From positions 124,001 through 188,000 of the forward strand of contig CAVPAX010000005.1 of NCBI GenBank assembly GCA_963701715.1: a stretch of DNA of 64,000 nt, written 5' to 3'. This document shows positions 1 through 9,877 of the stretch, piece after piece. The stretch is from Methylotenera_A sp963701715. Its GTDB lineage: Bacteria > Pseudomonadota > Gammaproteobacteria > Burkholderiales > Methylophilaceae. A program made the translations under genes and the position numbers. Within the stretch, counting starts at the first letter, position 1. Each line of letters begins with the position of its first letter. The notes below the pieces were generated by a model. It worked only from the letters and a program-made list of their open reading frames with translations, was not told where the DNA came from and ran no database searches.

Positions 1-261
1 CAGGGCGCAATGATGAAAAATACAGCCGATGCAACCTATCGTGCTGAGGCTAGCTACATTGTGCAGCAACGTATAGGTGCAATGCTGGTAAACCCTATTG
101 CTCTTGGTACTATAACCTATCCAGTTGCATCGCTTCCAAGTGGCAGTTTGACGATTGCTCCCCTCAGCGCTGGCCGCTTGCAATTTGTGGTGAATTGGCA
201 GGTGCCTGGTGAAGCACAACATAAATATGAAGCAGTGACCACAATCTTTACGGCGAGATAA
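1..261 (+). CDS. pilV: Type IV pilus minor pilin PilV, C-terminal part
   Basis: The reading frame is open from the first base, so the N-terminal prepilin part lies outside the window. The visible 86 residues start QGAMMKNTADATYRAEASY, which resembles the family pattern in which an alpha-helical stem (repeated small residues, R-A-E/D) leads into a small beta domain. Identification rests mainly on context: it stops two bases before pilW and is followed by pilX and pilY1, the standard minor-pilin order. PilV would be a low-abundance pilus subunit that primes pilus assembly with PilW, PilX and PilY1. The product name is inferred from this synteny. Confidence 0.75.
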   Translation, partial: QGAMMKNTADATYRAEASYIVQQRIGAMLVNPIALGTITYPVASLPSGSLTIAPLSAGRLQFVVNWQVPGEAQHKYEAVTTIFTAR

Positions 262-263
262 CG

Positions 264-1493
264 ATGAAAAAGAACGCACAAACATTACGTTATCAATCAG
301 GCTTTACAATCGTAGAGCTAATGGTGGGGCTGGTAATCGGCCTGATTGCCACACTGGTGATTATGCAAACATTCTCAGCTTTTGAGGGCAGCAAGCGTAG
401 CACTACTGGGATTGCAGATGCACAAACCAACGGCAGCATCGGGCTTTATATGCTCCAGCGCGAATTACAGTTTGCGGGCTATGGCATTCCGGTCATCAGT
501 GGCACCATGCCGCAAATTAATGTGCGCCCTGATCAAATAGCATTTCAAAATTACTCAAGTAAAACCCAGGCACAAATAGACGCCGAATATGCGACAGCAT
601 TAGCAGCTTACAACACTAAAATTGCCGCAGAAAGTGCAACAGTATCAGCAGGCGAAGTTTATTCCGCACTTAAATGTAACCCAGCGCCAACCTTGAGTTT
701 GGATGCAGACAATAACGCAGCCACGCCAGACATAACAATCGACGTGATTACCCCAGTGGTGATTACAGATGGCGGAACAGGTAGCGACTCCATTGCCGTA
801 CGCTATGGCACAACCACGCGCGGCGGAATGCAAACAAGAGTGACTACGACCAGCGGCGTTAATTATGTCGGGGTCGAAAATAATATGGGTTGCCGTACTG
901 GCGATGTCGTGCTGGTGACCAGAAACTCAAACACCGGAGATACAACCTGCATGGCCACAAAGGTTACCTCTACCAACGCGCAGCTTGATGGAACAACCAA
1001 CGCGATAAATGTGGTTTCTAATTCAGGTATGGGCTTAAATAATCGGCTTGCATGCTTGGGCCAGGTAAGACAAATGACATTCGCCGTGGGTACTGGCGCC
1101 AATGCCAATCAACTGCAAAAAAATGGTGATAATGTCATTAGCGATATTGTTAATTTGCAGGCGCAATATGGCGTTTCGGCCACTGCAAATAGTGAAGTTG
1201 TCACAAATTGGGTAGATGCTACAGGCGGTGCCTGGGCAGCGCCGACAGTGGCAAACCGCAACCGTATCAAAGCCGTGCGCATCGCACTGGTGGCCAGAAA
1301 TAATCTCTTGGAAAAAGATGTCGTAAGTCAGGCCTGTACAGGCGCGGCAACCGGACCAGCTAGAGTATGTGTGTTCGGTGGTGATGTGAATTTAGCCGCC
1401 AGCCTAGGTGCAGATTGGAATCGCTATCGCTATCGTACTTATGAAGTGATTGTGCCGCTTAGAAACGTGTTGGCTGCCAGTCCGCAGCTATAA
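264..1493 (+). CDS. pilW: Type IV pilus assembly protein PilW (minor pilin)
   Basis: This 409-residue protein carries a class III prepilin signal: a short basic leader, then G-F-T-I-V-E-L-M-V-G-L-V-I-G (about residues 13-26). Cleavage by PilD would follow the Gly, and the conserved Glu at mature position 5 is present. The hydrophobic helix anchors the protein in the inner membrane before assembly. The rest is a large periplasmic domain with a few cysteines, as in PilW/ComP-type minor pilins. The ATG lies two bases after the pilV stop, so the genes are probably translationally coupled. PilW works with PilV, PilX and PilY1 in the pilus-tip priming complex. Confidence 0.88.
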   Translation: MKKNAQTLRYQSGFTIVELMVGLVIGLIATLVIMQTFSAFEGSKRSTTGIADAQTNGSIGLYMLQRELQFAGYGIPVISGTMPQINVRPDQIAFQNYSSKTQAQIDAEYATALAAYNTKIAAESATVSAGEVYSALKCNPAPTLSLDADNNAATPDITIDVITPVVITDGGTGSDSIAVRYGTTTRGGMQTRVTTTSGVNYVGVENNMGCRTGDVVLVTRNSNTGDTTCMATKVTSTNAQLDGTTNAINVVSNSGMGLNNRLACLGQVRQMTFAVGTGANANQLQKNGDNVISDIVNLQAQYGVSATANSEVVTNWVDATGGAWAAPTVANRNRIKAVRIALVARNNLLEKDVVSQACTGAATGPARVCVFGGDVNLAASLGADWNRYRYRTYEVIVPLRNVLAASPQL

Positions 1494-1522
1494 AGGTTAA
1501 AGAGTTGAAAGACGGTGATTTT

Positions 1523-2146
1523 ATGTTGAATAGAGCTGATATGCATAAAGGTAATGGTTTTAAACGCTATGGCGTGGCCAAGCGGCAACAAGGTTTAGTG
1601 TTGTTTATTGCTTTAGTTGCTTTGGTGGCAATGTCGCTCGCCGCTGCCGCCCTGGTTCGATCGGTAGATAGCGGCGTATTGGTGGCAGGTAATCTGGCTT
1701 TCAAGCAATCCGCCATTATGTCGGCAGAGTCAGGCATTGCAGATGCGTATAAGTATATTAACGATAACGCAGCCAGCCTCACTGCTAATTCAGCCGGATA
1801 CTTTGCCAATTTTGATGACAGTATCTCGCTTACTAGCTCTAGCACCTGGGGCTCAGGCAACTCCCGTGCGGTACTTAAAGATTTGTATGATTTAAGTGGA
1901 AACGAAACCCGCTACATCATTCAGCGTATGTGTCGTACTGACGGTGCGGTAGATCGCGATAAATGCCTAGTAGGTACGGGTAATGCGGCTGCCAACTCCA
2001 AAGGCGGAAAAAGTGAAGGCGGCGGTGCTGGCGGCGGCGGTTACGATGCTGCCACAGGCGGTTCAGATGCAGTGGTGTATCGCGTCACGGCGCGTGTAGC
2101 AGGGCCTAAAAATACCTTTAGCTATATACAGGCTTTTATATATTAA
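1523..2146 (+). CDS. pilX: Type IV pilus assembly protein PilX (minor pilin)
   Basis: The N-terminal K-R-Q-Q-G-L-V-L-F-I-A-L-V motif is followed by a hydrophobic helix ending A-A-A-L-V-R-S-V-D-S-G, which is typical of PilX/PilX_N proteins. The usual Glu5 is absent, as is normal for this family. The C-terminus (Y-R-V-T-A-R-V-A-G-P-K-N-T) matches the conserved PilX end. About 45 residues before the end lies an unusually Gly-rich stretch (G-G-K-S-E-G-G-G-A-G-G-G-G-Y). The start is ambiguous: TTG at 1505, ATG at 1523 and ATG at 1541 share the frame. I chose 1523 because GGTG precedes it at a usable distance. It is an operon member between pilW and pilY1. Confidence 0.82.
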   Translation: MLNRADMHKGNGFKRYGVAKRQQGLVLFIALVALVAMSLAAAALVRSVDSGVLVAGNLAFKQSAIMSAESGIADAYKYINDNAASLTANSAGYFANFDDSISLTSSSTWGSGNSRAVLKDLYDLSGNETRYIIQRMCRTDGAVDRDKCLVGTGNAAANSKGGKSEGGGAGGGGYDAATGGSDAVVYRVTARVAGPKNTFSYIQAFIY

Positions 2147-2191
2147 TTTTATTGGTCGATATTTTTACAAGATTTATTAAGGGGTCTCAAA

Positions 2192-5100
2192 ATGACATCC
2201 ACAATTAAAAACAACATGCAAACTAAATTTATGCGAATGACTAATCTGTTGATTATTACCATAGCGTCGTTTGCGTTTTATTCAGGGTCCTCACATGCTG
2301 CGGCAACAGACCTTGGCTCTGCTCCACTGGTAAGCGCCACCACCGGCGATGTGTTGCCTAACTTAATGTATATCTTGGATAACTCAGGCAGTATGAAATC
2401 AGATTACATGCCGGATTATGTGAACGATAGTAATAAGTGTAAAGCTTCATCAGGCGCATTTAGTAATTTACTGTGTTCGTTTGGTGACCCACCTTACAAC
2501 ACCAAAGATTTCAATTCAATCTATTACAACCCGGCTATTACTTACACGCCAGGCATGAACGCAAATGGTACTCTAAAAACATCCATGACCAGTGCCAACA
2601 CGACAGGCTGGACTGCCGTACCTATTGATGCTTACGGGGTATATAGCAGTAGCAATACCAGTTTAGTGCCTAACCTTCCTACCAGAAGTGTAGGCTACCC
2701 GGACCGGGTTTGGTGTGATTCTTCTGCTTATTCGACAGTAGCGCAATTGCTTGATACATCACATTGTAAGCAAAATAGCCAATATATTTACCCACTTCTA
2801 TATTTAACAACGCTTATACCTTGCGTGGTTATCCTTACTACTACACGGTGGCCGCAGGGGAGTACTGTACCGATAAAAACTTAACAAGTTGTATTATTTC
2901 AACAGTGCCAGCTGCTGGTTATACTTTTCCTGCCAAGTTGCGCTGGTGTAAGACATCAACCGTGCAAATACAGCAACAGGACTGATGTGGCTGCCAGGCA
3001 AAATATAATGAAGTAACGAGCCATACCAATGCAAGATGGGCGGGTATCGATAACGGTACGTTATCTACAGGTAAAATCAAATTCAATGCTGACCCAGTTG
3101 GTGATACGCCAGTTACGTTAAGCGTTACAAACATTACAGTCAATGGTGTAAGCATTATCCCAGCTGTACCTAGCCCGGCTTTAACCATTACAGATACAAC
3201 TAGCTCTGCGCAACGCGGCACATTAGCATCAAAATATCTGAAACTGCAATTGATACGCATCAGTGACCAGATATTTTCCGCAACTGTTTCAGGTGATGAA
3301 GTGACCATTCAGCCTTACAGTGGTGCTCCTCCATACAGGAACCATAGTGTCACTTAACAACCTCCATACTGTAGCTGCTGTGCCAGACGGCAGTTGCAGC
3401 TACGGCGCTCAAATTTCAGAACAAGTGGCTCGATAATGGAACGACCACGGTAGCATATCCGAAATGGGATCGATTATATGGGGCAATGACTGGTGCGGTA
3501 TTGCATCATCTTCCAGCAGCTGGCGGCTCAGACCAGGCGTAGCAGCGCTTGCCGCGCAATCGTATAAAAATTAACAGTCAACTTAGCCCGCAATATACAG
3601 CGATTTCGTGCGCCAAGACTGGCTCACCTACCACAATGATGACTGCTCAGTCTCGCACGGTTGTGCTGCAGGCATGCCTCCGGTGGTTTTAATGGCACTC
3701 TATATCATTAACCACAACAAATTCCCAGCTTTTGGCTCCATCAGGTGGGGCGATGGTGGGGCTGGTAAAAACATATACAATTCCTAATACGATCGCACAA
3801 TTTACTGGCGGTACGCCGTGCGTTAAGACCTTTAGCCGTATCGATATCGTGCCATTTACTACATTAATTATCCAAAAGACTCCTACAAGAATGATTGTGC
3901 GGGTGCAACTTGTACTTATGATGAGGAAATGACCAATTTTGCTAACTGGTACAGCTACTACCGTACCCGTATGCAAATGATGAAAACATCTACCAGCCAT
4001 GCGTTTAAAACCATTGATTCACGTTATCGTGTCGGGTTTATTACGATTAATGATGAAGTACATATTACTTGCCTATTGCGCAGTTTAATACCACACAGAA
4101 AAGCGAGTTGGTATACCAAATTATTTTCAGTGAGATGGTAATAGCTACACGCCACTTAAATCTGCATTGACGACTGTTGGCCGTATTTTCGCGGGTAAAA
4201 ATCCAATCTCAGGGTTTACTGCAGATCCTGTACAGTATTCATGCCAGCAAAATTTTTCAATTTTAACAACAGATGGTTATTGGAACTAGGACAGTCCGAA
4301 ACGACCCTGAAAAATATTGCAGCTTCCGGTTCAGTAGGAAATATGGACGGAGGCAGAACGCCAAGACCTATGTACGAAGGCCCTACAGCTGTTTCTAATA
4401 GTTTGGCAGATGCAGCTAAATATTATTATGACACCGACTTGCGCACCTCTGCCTTAAGTAATTGTACTGGTAGCCTAGGAGTAGACGGGTCGCTCGTGAT
4501 GTTTGTGCAAATAATGTGTTTGTGACCACCACAGATAACAATAGCAAACAGCACATGACAACCTTTACATTGGCTTGGGGGTTGATGCTTCACTTACTTA
4601 TACCGCGGATTATAAAACTGCCGAGGAAGGTGACTTTTTCGAACTTAAACAAGGTACGCGCGATTGGCCTGTGCCTGCGGCAGACTCACAAACCGCAGTG
4701 GATGACTTGTGGCATGCCGCAGTGAATGGGCAAGGTACTTACTTTAGCGCGAAAGACCCCAACCAATTATCATCGTCTCTTAAGCGAAGCCTTGAGCTCT
4801 ATTAAAGCAAAAGTAGGCGCAGGTGCGGCGGCGGCAACCAGTACGTTAAACCCGGTTTCTGGCGATAACTTTACTTATGTGGCCAGCTATACCAGCGTAA
4901 AATGGATTGGTAATCTGGAGGCAAGAACTGTTAATACCAACACAGGTAAAGTGAGTGAAGATGCGACATGGTGCTTTGGAGAACGTGATGGCTGACACCT
5001 GTGCGTCACCTAGCAGCATTCTTGCGGTTACCAGTGGCAGCAGCAGTACTTACCAGTGCGTTACGCCTGGTGCAACATCGACAACCTGTACAGCGCCAAG

Positions 5101-6935
5101 CATATTAGATGGTACAGATTGTAAAGCCGAAATCGCCACTTCTTGCACGGGCACTTTGCAAAGCGAAGGTGGATAGTGTGGCTGATACGCGGTAAATTTA
5201 TATGAATACGGACGGTGCATTAGGTGATTTTAATGTAGCTAACTTAAGTGCTGTTGGCAAACTTACTAACTTTGAGAGCGCTCACCTGGCAACAAATCTA
5301 AGCCAGTGGAGTAGCCTTTCAACAGCACAGAAAGCATTGACCAACAGTACCAGCCTGGTTAATTACTTAAGAGGAAGCACTGGTTATGAAGACCGCGCAA
5401 GTAATGCGCCGCCTTCAACAGCTACCGATAATAGACTGTATCGTTTCCGTGAGGCCACTTTAGGAGACTTGGTTGATTCCACCCCTGTGTATGTGGGCGC
5501 ACCAAAGGCTAATTTTAGTGACCCGGGTTATGGCCCAAGCACATCTGTAGGGTCATTTAAAACTGTACAGGCAAGCCGTGCTGGTACTGTATACATTGGC
5601 GCTAACGATGGCATGCTTCATGCAATCAATGCAGTGGATGGTACAGAGCGTTGGGCTTATGTGCCAACCATGGTGCTTGATAAAATGTGGAAGCTTGCAG
5701 ATAAAAACTATGGAATTTCTCACTCCTATTATGTAAATGGTGACATAGTGGTGAATGATGTATGTACTGCGAATTGCACATCGGCAACTGCTGCTGTTTG
5801 GAAAACAATCCTAGTGGCAGGCTTGAATGGAGGTGGTAAAGGTTACTTTGCGTTAGATATTACCAGCCCTACTTCACCCGTATTATTGTGGGAGTTTGAT
5901 ACCACGGATGATGGCGATATTGGTTATTCTTACGGGAATCCGATTGTTACCAAAAAAGCCGATGGCACATGGGTTGTGTTAATCACCTCGGGTTACAACA
6001 ACACAACCGGCAGCAACCCGGGTAAAGGGTTCCTGTATGTGCTTAACGCAGCCACCGGTGCAGTCATCACAAAATATGGCACGGGTGCGGGCGATGCAAC
6101 GACACCTAGCGGCTTAGCCAAGATTAACACTTATGTGCCGGATGCATTAATTAATAACACGGCAGAGTTTGTGTATGGCGGCGACCTACTGGGTAATCTG
6201 TGGCGTTTTGATATCAATAGTGCACAATCAGCAACAAATCCATTTAAGGTTGCGTTGCTTAAAGACCCAAGTGGAAACACTCAACCAATTACCGTACGCC
6301 CTGAGTTGGCAGAGGTTAATGGCAAACGTGTTCTTTATGTGGGGACAGGCAGGTATCTAGGCACGAGTGATTTGACCGACACTCAACAACAGACTATCTA
6401 TGCCATCAGTGATGATGCCTCTGGAACGCCCACTACATTGGACAATCCGCGCACTAGCTCATCCATGGTAAAACAAGTATTGGTGAATGACTCTGGTACT
6501 TCGACCAGAAGCATTCAGCAGCCTGCTAACTCGGTAAGTTTTACTACTGGCAGAGGATGGTATATCGACTTCCCAGACAGTGGCGAGCGTCAGAATGTGC
6601 CAGCCCAATTAGTGTTCGGTACTTTACTATTGCCGACCACTGTGCCATCCAACACAGTCTGTTCTCCTGGTGGTTACGGCTGGCTTAACTTCCTGGATTA
6701 CAAAACTGGGGGTTCAGTTGCCGGCAATGTTGTTGCAAGCAAAACAAATGCACCAATTGTGGGTATCAATGTACTATACGTTAAAGGTAAACCAGTTGTT
6801 AATATTGTGACAGCAGATAATCCGACACCACAATTCCCACCGGTGCAACCTACCTTTACTGGAGGTTCTGAGTCCGGCTTTACGAATCATCGCGTAATTT
6901 GGCGTGAGTTGACTGGCGAAGATTTCGAGCAATAA
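2192..6935 (+). pseudogene. pilY1: PilY1 pilus-tip adhesin/assembly protein, multiply frameshifted
   Basis: The start ATG has a good ribosome binding site (AAGGGG). The N-terminus has a signal peptide ending near S-H-A-A-A and a von Willebrand-type MIDAS motif D-N-S-G-S (residues 63-67). The frame breaks near 2795-2805, where the protein continues in another frame with N-A-Y-T-L-R-G-Y-P-Y-Y-Y. Compensating breaks lie near 2965-2990, and the stretch 3360-3730 is hard to follow. Conserved PilY1 blocks are still legible: T-Y-D-E-E-M-T-N-F-A-N-W-Y at about 3920, Y-S-C-Q-Q-N-F near 4240, and F-T-Y-V-A-S-Y-T near 4870. The last 577 codons (5202-6935) are uninterrupted and form the Neisseria PilC/PilY1 beta-propeller domain (L-V-D-S-T-P-V-Y-V-G). 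Because conserved blocks survive between indels, consensus error is as likely as true decay. Confidence 0.85.
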
Positions 6936-6946
6936 ATTTAAGCTGT

Positions 6947-6985
6947 AAAAAAAGCCACTGTTATTAATTAGCAGTGGCTTTTTTA
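6947..6985. terminator. Bidirectional terminator between pilY1 and the convergent Gx gene
   Basis: A perfect inverted repeat (AAAAAAAGCCACTG, 11-base loop, CAGTGGCTTTTTTA) lies 11 bases after the pilY1 stop. It has A-runs on one side and T-runs on the other, so it can terminate transcription from both directions. Confidence 0.88.
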
Positions 6986-6995
6986 TTTGCAATGA

Positions 6996-7508
6996 CTATT
7001 TTTGCTGAATTATTTTTGCTGTAATTAAGCCATTGATTAGCCCAAATATTAAAGCAGCTAATGCGAAAATGGGGATTAAATAAACAACCCCGGTATGTGG
7101 AATCAGCCAAAGCCTGACAATGATTAGCTGTCCTGCAATATGCGCAAACGCCGCGAATATACTAAGCGTAATGGCGCTGAAGTAACGTTTTGGCAAATTT
7201 TGGGCGAAGAGTAAAACGCTCAAACTAAAGACTGCACCAGTTAAGCTTAGTACAAATGTGGGAGATAGAAATTGCCCAAGCAATAAGCTGCTGGCAAAGA
7301 CTCGCAATAAGCTTACCCATGCGGCCGTGGTAAATCCATATTCATACAATACATATAACGTAACAATATTAGCAATACCGGGTTTTACGCCGGGCAATGG
7401 TGATGGAATGACAGCTTCTAAAATGTGCAATCCAATGGCCAGAGCGGTGAGTTTGGCGATGTGATGGTCTGCCGCAGTAGTATTGATTTCAATAATTGAG
7501 TGAGTCAT
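6996..7508 (-). CDS. Gx transporter family / heptaprenyl diphosphate synthase component I-like membrane protein
   Basis: This 170-residue, very hydrophobic protein has about five predicted membrane helices. The segment P-S-P-L-P-G-V-K-P-G-I-A-N (about residues 35-47) is the conserved loop of the Hpre_diP_synt_I / 'Gx' family. The family name is historical; in proteobacteria it is not known to make heptaprenyl diphosphate, and ECF-transporter-like roles are suspected. Here it is the last gene of a long operon. It overlaps the upstream NusG-II-domain gene by 20 bases and follows apbE, a grouping linked in the literature to extracytosolic flavinylation. The substrate is unknown. Confidence 0.75.
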   Translation of the reverse strand: MTHSIIEINTTAADHHIAKLTALAIGLHILEAVIPSPLPGVKPGIANIVTLYVLYEYGFTTAAWVSLLRVFASSLLLGQFLSPTFVLSLTGAVFSLSVLLFAQNLPKRYFSAITLSIFAAFAHIAGQLIIVRLWLIPHTGVVYLIPIFALAALIFGLINGLITAKIIQQK

Positions 7509-7905
7509 AGCTGTTTTTTGACCCCATTAGTTGCAGACTGATTTGGTTGGGCAGGCAAATTGCAACTTGCTCTGCATGGTTTAACCAGCCTTGATGTACG
7601 CAATATTGGTTGTGGCATGGCGATTGTTTAAACCGCACTTTACCTTGCTGGATACTGATATAAGATACTCCGATGGGCCCTTTTATTTGCAATTCGCGTG
7701 ATTGATTTAAATCGAAAGTGCCAATGATTTGATTGCCCTGTCTTATTTTTAATAGGCTTGCGTGTTCAAATACCCAAAATTTTTGAAAGGCGAAAATAAT
7801 GAGGGTAAAGCTGGCTAAAATAACACCCCAATCACCGATGAGTGGTTTAGGATATCGCTGCTTAATCTTGCTAAGGTTGAATTTGCGTAACATGTTTTGC
7901 CACAT
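7489..7905 (-). CDS. NusG domain II-containing membrane-anchored protein
   Basis: This 138-residue protein has one N-terminal membrane segment (about residues 26-44) and a small periplasmic beta domain like NusG domain II. The signature S-P-C-H-N-Q-Y-C-V-H-Q-G-W (Cys97, Cys102) followed by A-I-C-L-P-N (Cys117) is typical of this family and suggests a metal or redox site. The function is not established. It overlaps apbE by 35 bases upstream and the Gx gene by 20 bases downstream, so the three are certainly co-translated. A second in-frame ATG at 7893 would shorten it by four residues and reduce the overlap. Confidence 0.75.
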   Translation of the reverse strand: MWQNMLRKFNLSKIKQRYPKPLIGDWGVILASFTLIIFAFQKFWVFEHASLLKIRQGNQIIGTFDLNQSRELQIKGPIGVSYISIQQGKVRFKQSPCHNQYCVHQGWLNHAEQVAICLPNQISLQLMGSKNSYDSLNY

Positions 7906-8911
7906 CTTTATCTAGCCATGTCAGTCGGTTAGCTATCCGTTGACTTACTATAATTTTATGCGCCGATTCAATGACAAGATAGTTTTCAACGCCCATTGTT
8001 TTTGCAGTCTCAGCACGCGCTTCTGGCTTGGCAATAAAAATCGGTTTAGAAACAACATCGGATAACGTTCCCGCACCGCTTTGCGGCGGGATTAATACCG
8101 TTACAGCTTGCACACCTTGTATCGGGTAGCCTGTGGCAGGATTGATAATATGGCAATAGCGCTTATCTTTAAGCTCAAAGTAGCGCTGATAATCGCCGGA
8201 TGTGCCAATTGCCCAGCCGCTTTCAAGATCTAGCATGGCTATTGCATTTGGTTTGCGCGGGTGTTGGATGCCTACACGCCAAGGTTTATCTCCGTGTTTG
8301 CCCAGTGCAATAATATTGCCGCCAATATTGATGAGTGCATTTTTAACACCTTGTTTGCGCAGATAATCTACTGCTAAATCAAGCGCATAACCCTTTGCAT
8401 AGCCGCCAAGATCAAGCTGTACATCTGGATTTTTACTAAAAACTTTACCATTTTCAACGATAATATCCGTCATTTGCGGATTAGCTTGCACTAGGCTTGT
8501 TATTTTATTTTTGTCTATTCTTATTGGCTTAAATTCATCATGATGAAACCCCCATGTTTCGATAAGCTTGCCAATAGCAGGGTTAAAAGCTCCCTGGGAT
8601 TGAATTGATAATTTAGTTGCATCGGCAATCATCATCGCAATATCCGGCTGAATGACTGCAGGTGTTTTGCCTTGTGAGAATGCATGGTTTATTGTCTTAA
8701 GTTCACTGGGGTGCCAAGCATGCAAACGATTATGCAATGATTGGAAGTTGCGAATAATTTCATTGGAAAGTGCCTGCGCTTTTGCTTCTGACTCGCCATA
8801 AATTGTGATGTCTACCAGCGTGCCGAACACGTAACTTTGCGTGTTGTAGAGCGGTTCTTTGCTGCTGCAGCCAGCCAAAAATAAAAAGGCAAGAATGAGA
8901 AATAAGCGCAT
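7871..8911 (-). CDS. apbE: FAD:protein FMN transferase ApbE (lipoprotein)
   Basis: This 346-residue flavin transferase begins with a lipoprotein signal (L-A-G-C, Cys15), which places it on the periplasmic side of a membrane. It attaches FMN from FAD to a Thr/Ser of target proteins such as NqrC/RnfG or FMN-bind-domain proteins. Visible family motifs are L-D-L-G-G-Y-A-K-G-Y-A-L-D, L-I-N-I-G-G-N-I and H-I-I-N-P-A-T-G-Y-P. No obvious FMN-bind target lies in this window, so its substrate is elsewhere or is one of the two genes downstream. It follows gshB by 16 bases. Confidence 0.9.
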   Translation of the reverse strand: MRLFLILAFLFLAGCSSKEPLYNTQSYVFGTLVDITIYGESEAKAQALSNEIIRNFQSLHNRLHAWHPSELKTINHAFSQGKTPAVIQPDIAMMIADATKLSIQSQGAFNPAIGKLIETWGFHHDEFKPIRIDKNKITSLVQANPQMTDIIVENGKVFSKNPDVQLDLGGYAKGYALDLAVDYLRKQGVKNALINIGGNIIALGKHGDKPWRVGIQHPRKPNAIAMLDLESGWAIGTSGDYQRYFELKDKRYCHIINPATGYPIQGVQAVTVLIPPQSGAGTLSDVVSKPIFIAKPEARAETAKTMGVENYLVIESAHKIIVSQRIANRLTWLDKDVAKHVTQIQP

Positions 8912-8927
8912 AGGCGCTACTATAACG

Positions 8928-9875
8928 CTAGTCAGTGTTTACGCGAATAGCTTCCAGCGCATGTACAAAAATTTGCGCGGGGTTGCAAGATGTTTGCGCG
9001 GCAATTTCTACCATGCCTGTGGGACTAGTGACGTTGATTTCTGTTAGATAATCACCAATCACATCAAGACCTACCAAAAACAAACCTTCCTGTTTAAGCG
9101 TTTCTCCAATGGCCATGGCGATTTCTAAATCTCGAGGTGTAAGCGGCTGTGCAACACCCGTTCCACCTGCCGCCAAATTGCCACGAGTTTCGCCTGTTTT
9201 AGGGATGCGTGCAAGCACATAAGGTAATGGCTCACCATTAATCACAATAATGCGTTTATCACCTTGTTTAATCTCCGGCAAGTAGCGTTGTGCCATGATG
9301 GTTTGTGTTTCGAATTTGGTAATCGTTTCCAAAATTACGTTAATATTTGGATCGCTCTGCGAGATCCTAAATACGCTACTGCCACCCATGCCGTCTAATG
9401 GTTTTACGACAATGTCTTTGTGTTTTGCTAGAAATTCACGAATTAGATCGTTATTACTTGTAACTAAAAAGTCAGGTGCGAATTGTGGAAATTTAGCAAC
9501 CGAGAGTTTTTCATTCCAGCTGCGTACCGCATCAGGGTTATTTATGACGAGTGCACCTTGCTGAACGGCCACCTCAAGTAAGTAGGTGCTATACAAATAT
9601 TCGCTGTCAAAAGGCGGATCTTTGCGCATTAAAATTGCGTCAAAGTCCTTTGGTAAAACTTCTTCAGGCTCATCGAGCAGATACCAATTTACGCTATTTG
9701 TAAATTGAAATTTTTTGGCATTCACTTTAACTAATGCCTCACGCAAAAAAACATCATGCTGTTCACATATATATAAACTGTGCCCTTGTGCGGCAGCTTC
9801 TCGCATAATAGCGACACTCGTATCTTTGTACGTTTTTAGACTCGCAAGTGGGTCAAGTATAAAGAGCAGCTTCAT
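8928..9875 (-). CDS. gshB: Glutathione synthetase
   Basis: The 315-residue length is standard for proteobacterial GshB. This cytoplasmic ATP-grasp enzyme joins gamma-glutamylcysteine and glycine using ATP. Visible are the conserved start M-K-L-L-F-I-L-D-P-L, the segment M-R-K-D-P-P-F-D, the ATP-grasp loop K-P-L-D-G-M-G-G-S-S-V-F and the C-terminal N-V-T-S-P-T-G. Its start codon is two bases after the gshA stop, so the two glutathione enzymes are coupled and made in pathway order. Confidence 0.95.
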   Translation of the reverse strand: MKLLFILDPLASLKTYKDTSVAIMREAAAQGHSLYICEQHDVFLREALVKVNAKKFQFTNSVNWYLLDEPEEVLPKDFDAILMRKDPPFDSEYLYSTYLLEVAVQQGALVINNPDAVRSWNEKLSVAKFPQFAPDFLVTSNNDLIREFLAKHKDIVVKPLDGMGGSSVFRISQSDPNINVILETITKFETQTIMAQRYLPEIKQGDKRIIVINGEPLPYVLARIPKTGETRGNLAAGGTGVAQPLTPRDLEIAMAIGETLKQEGLFLVGLDVIGDYLTEINVTSPTGMVEIAAQTSCNPAQIFVHALEAIRVNTD

Positions 9876-9877
9876 TT

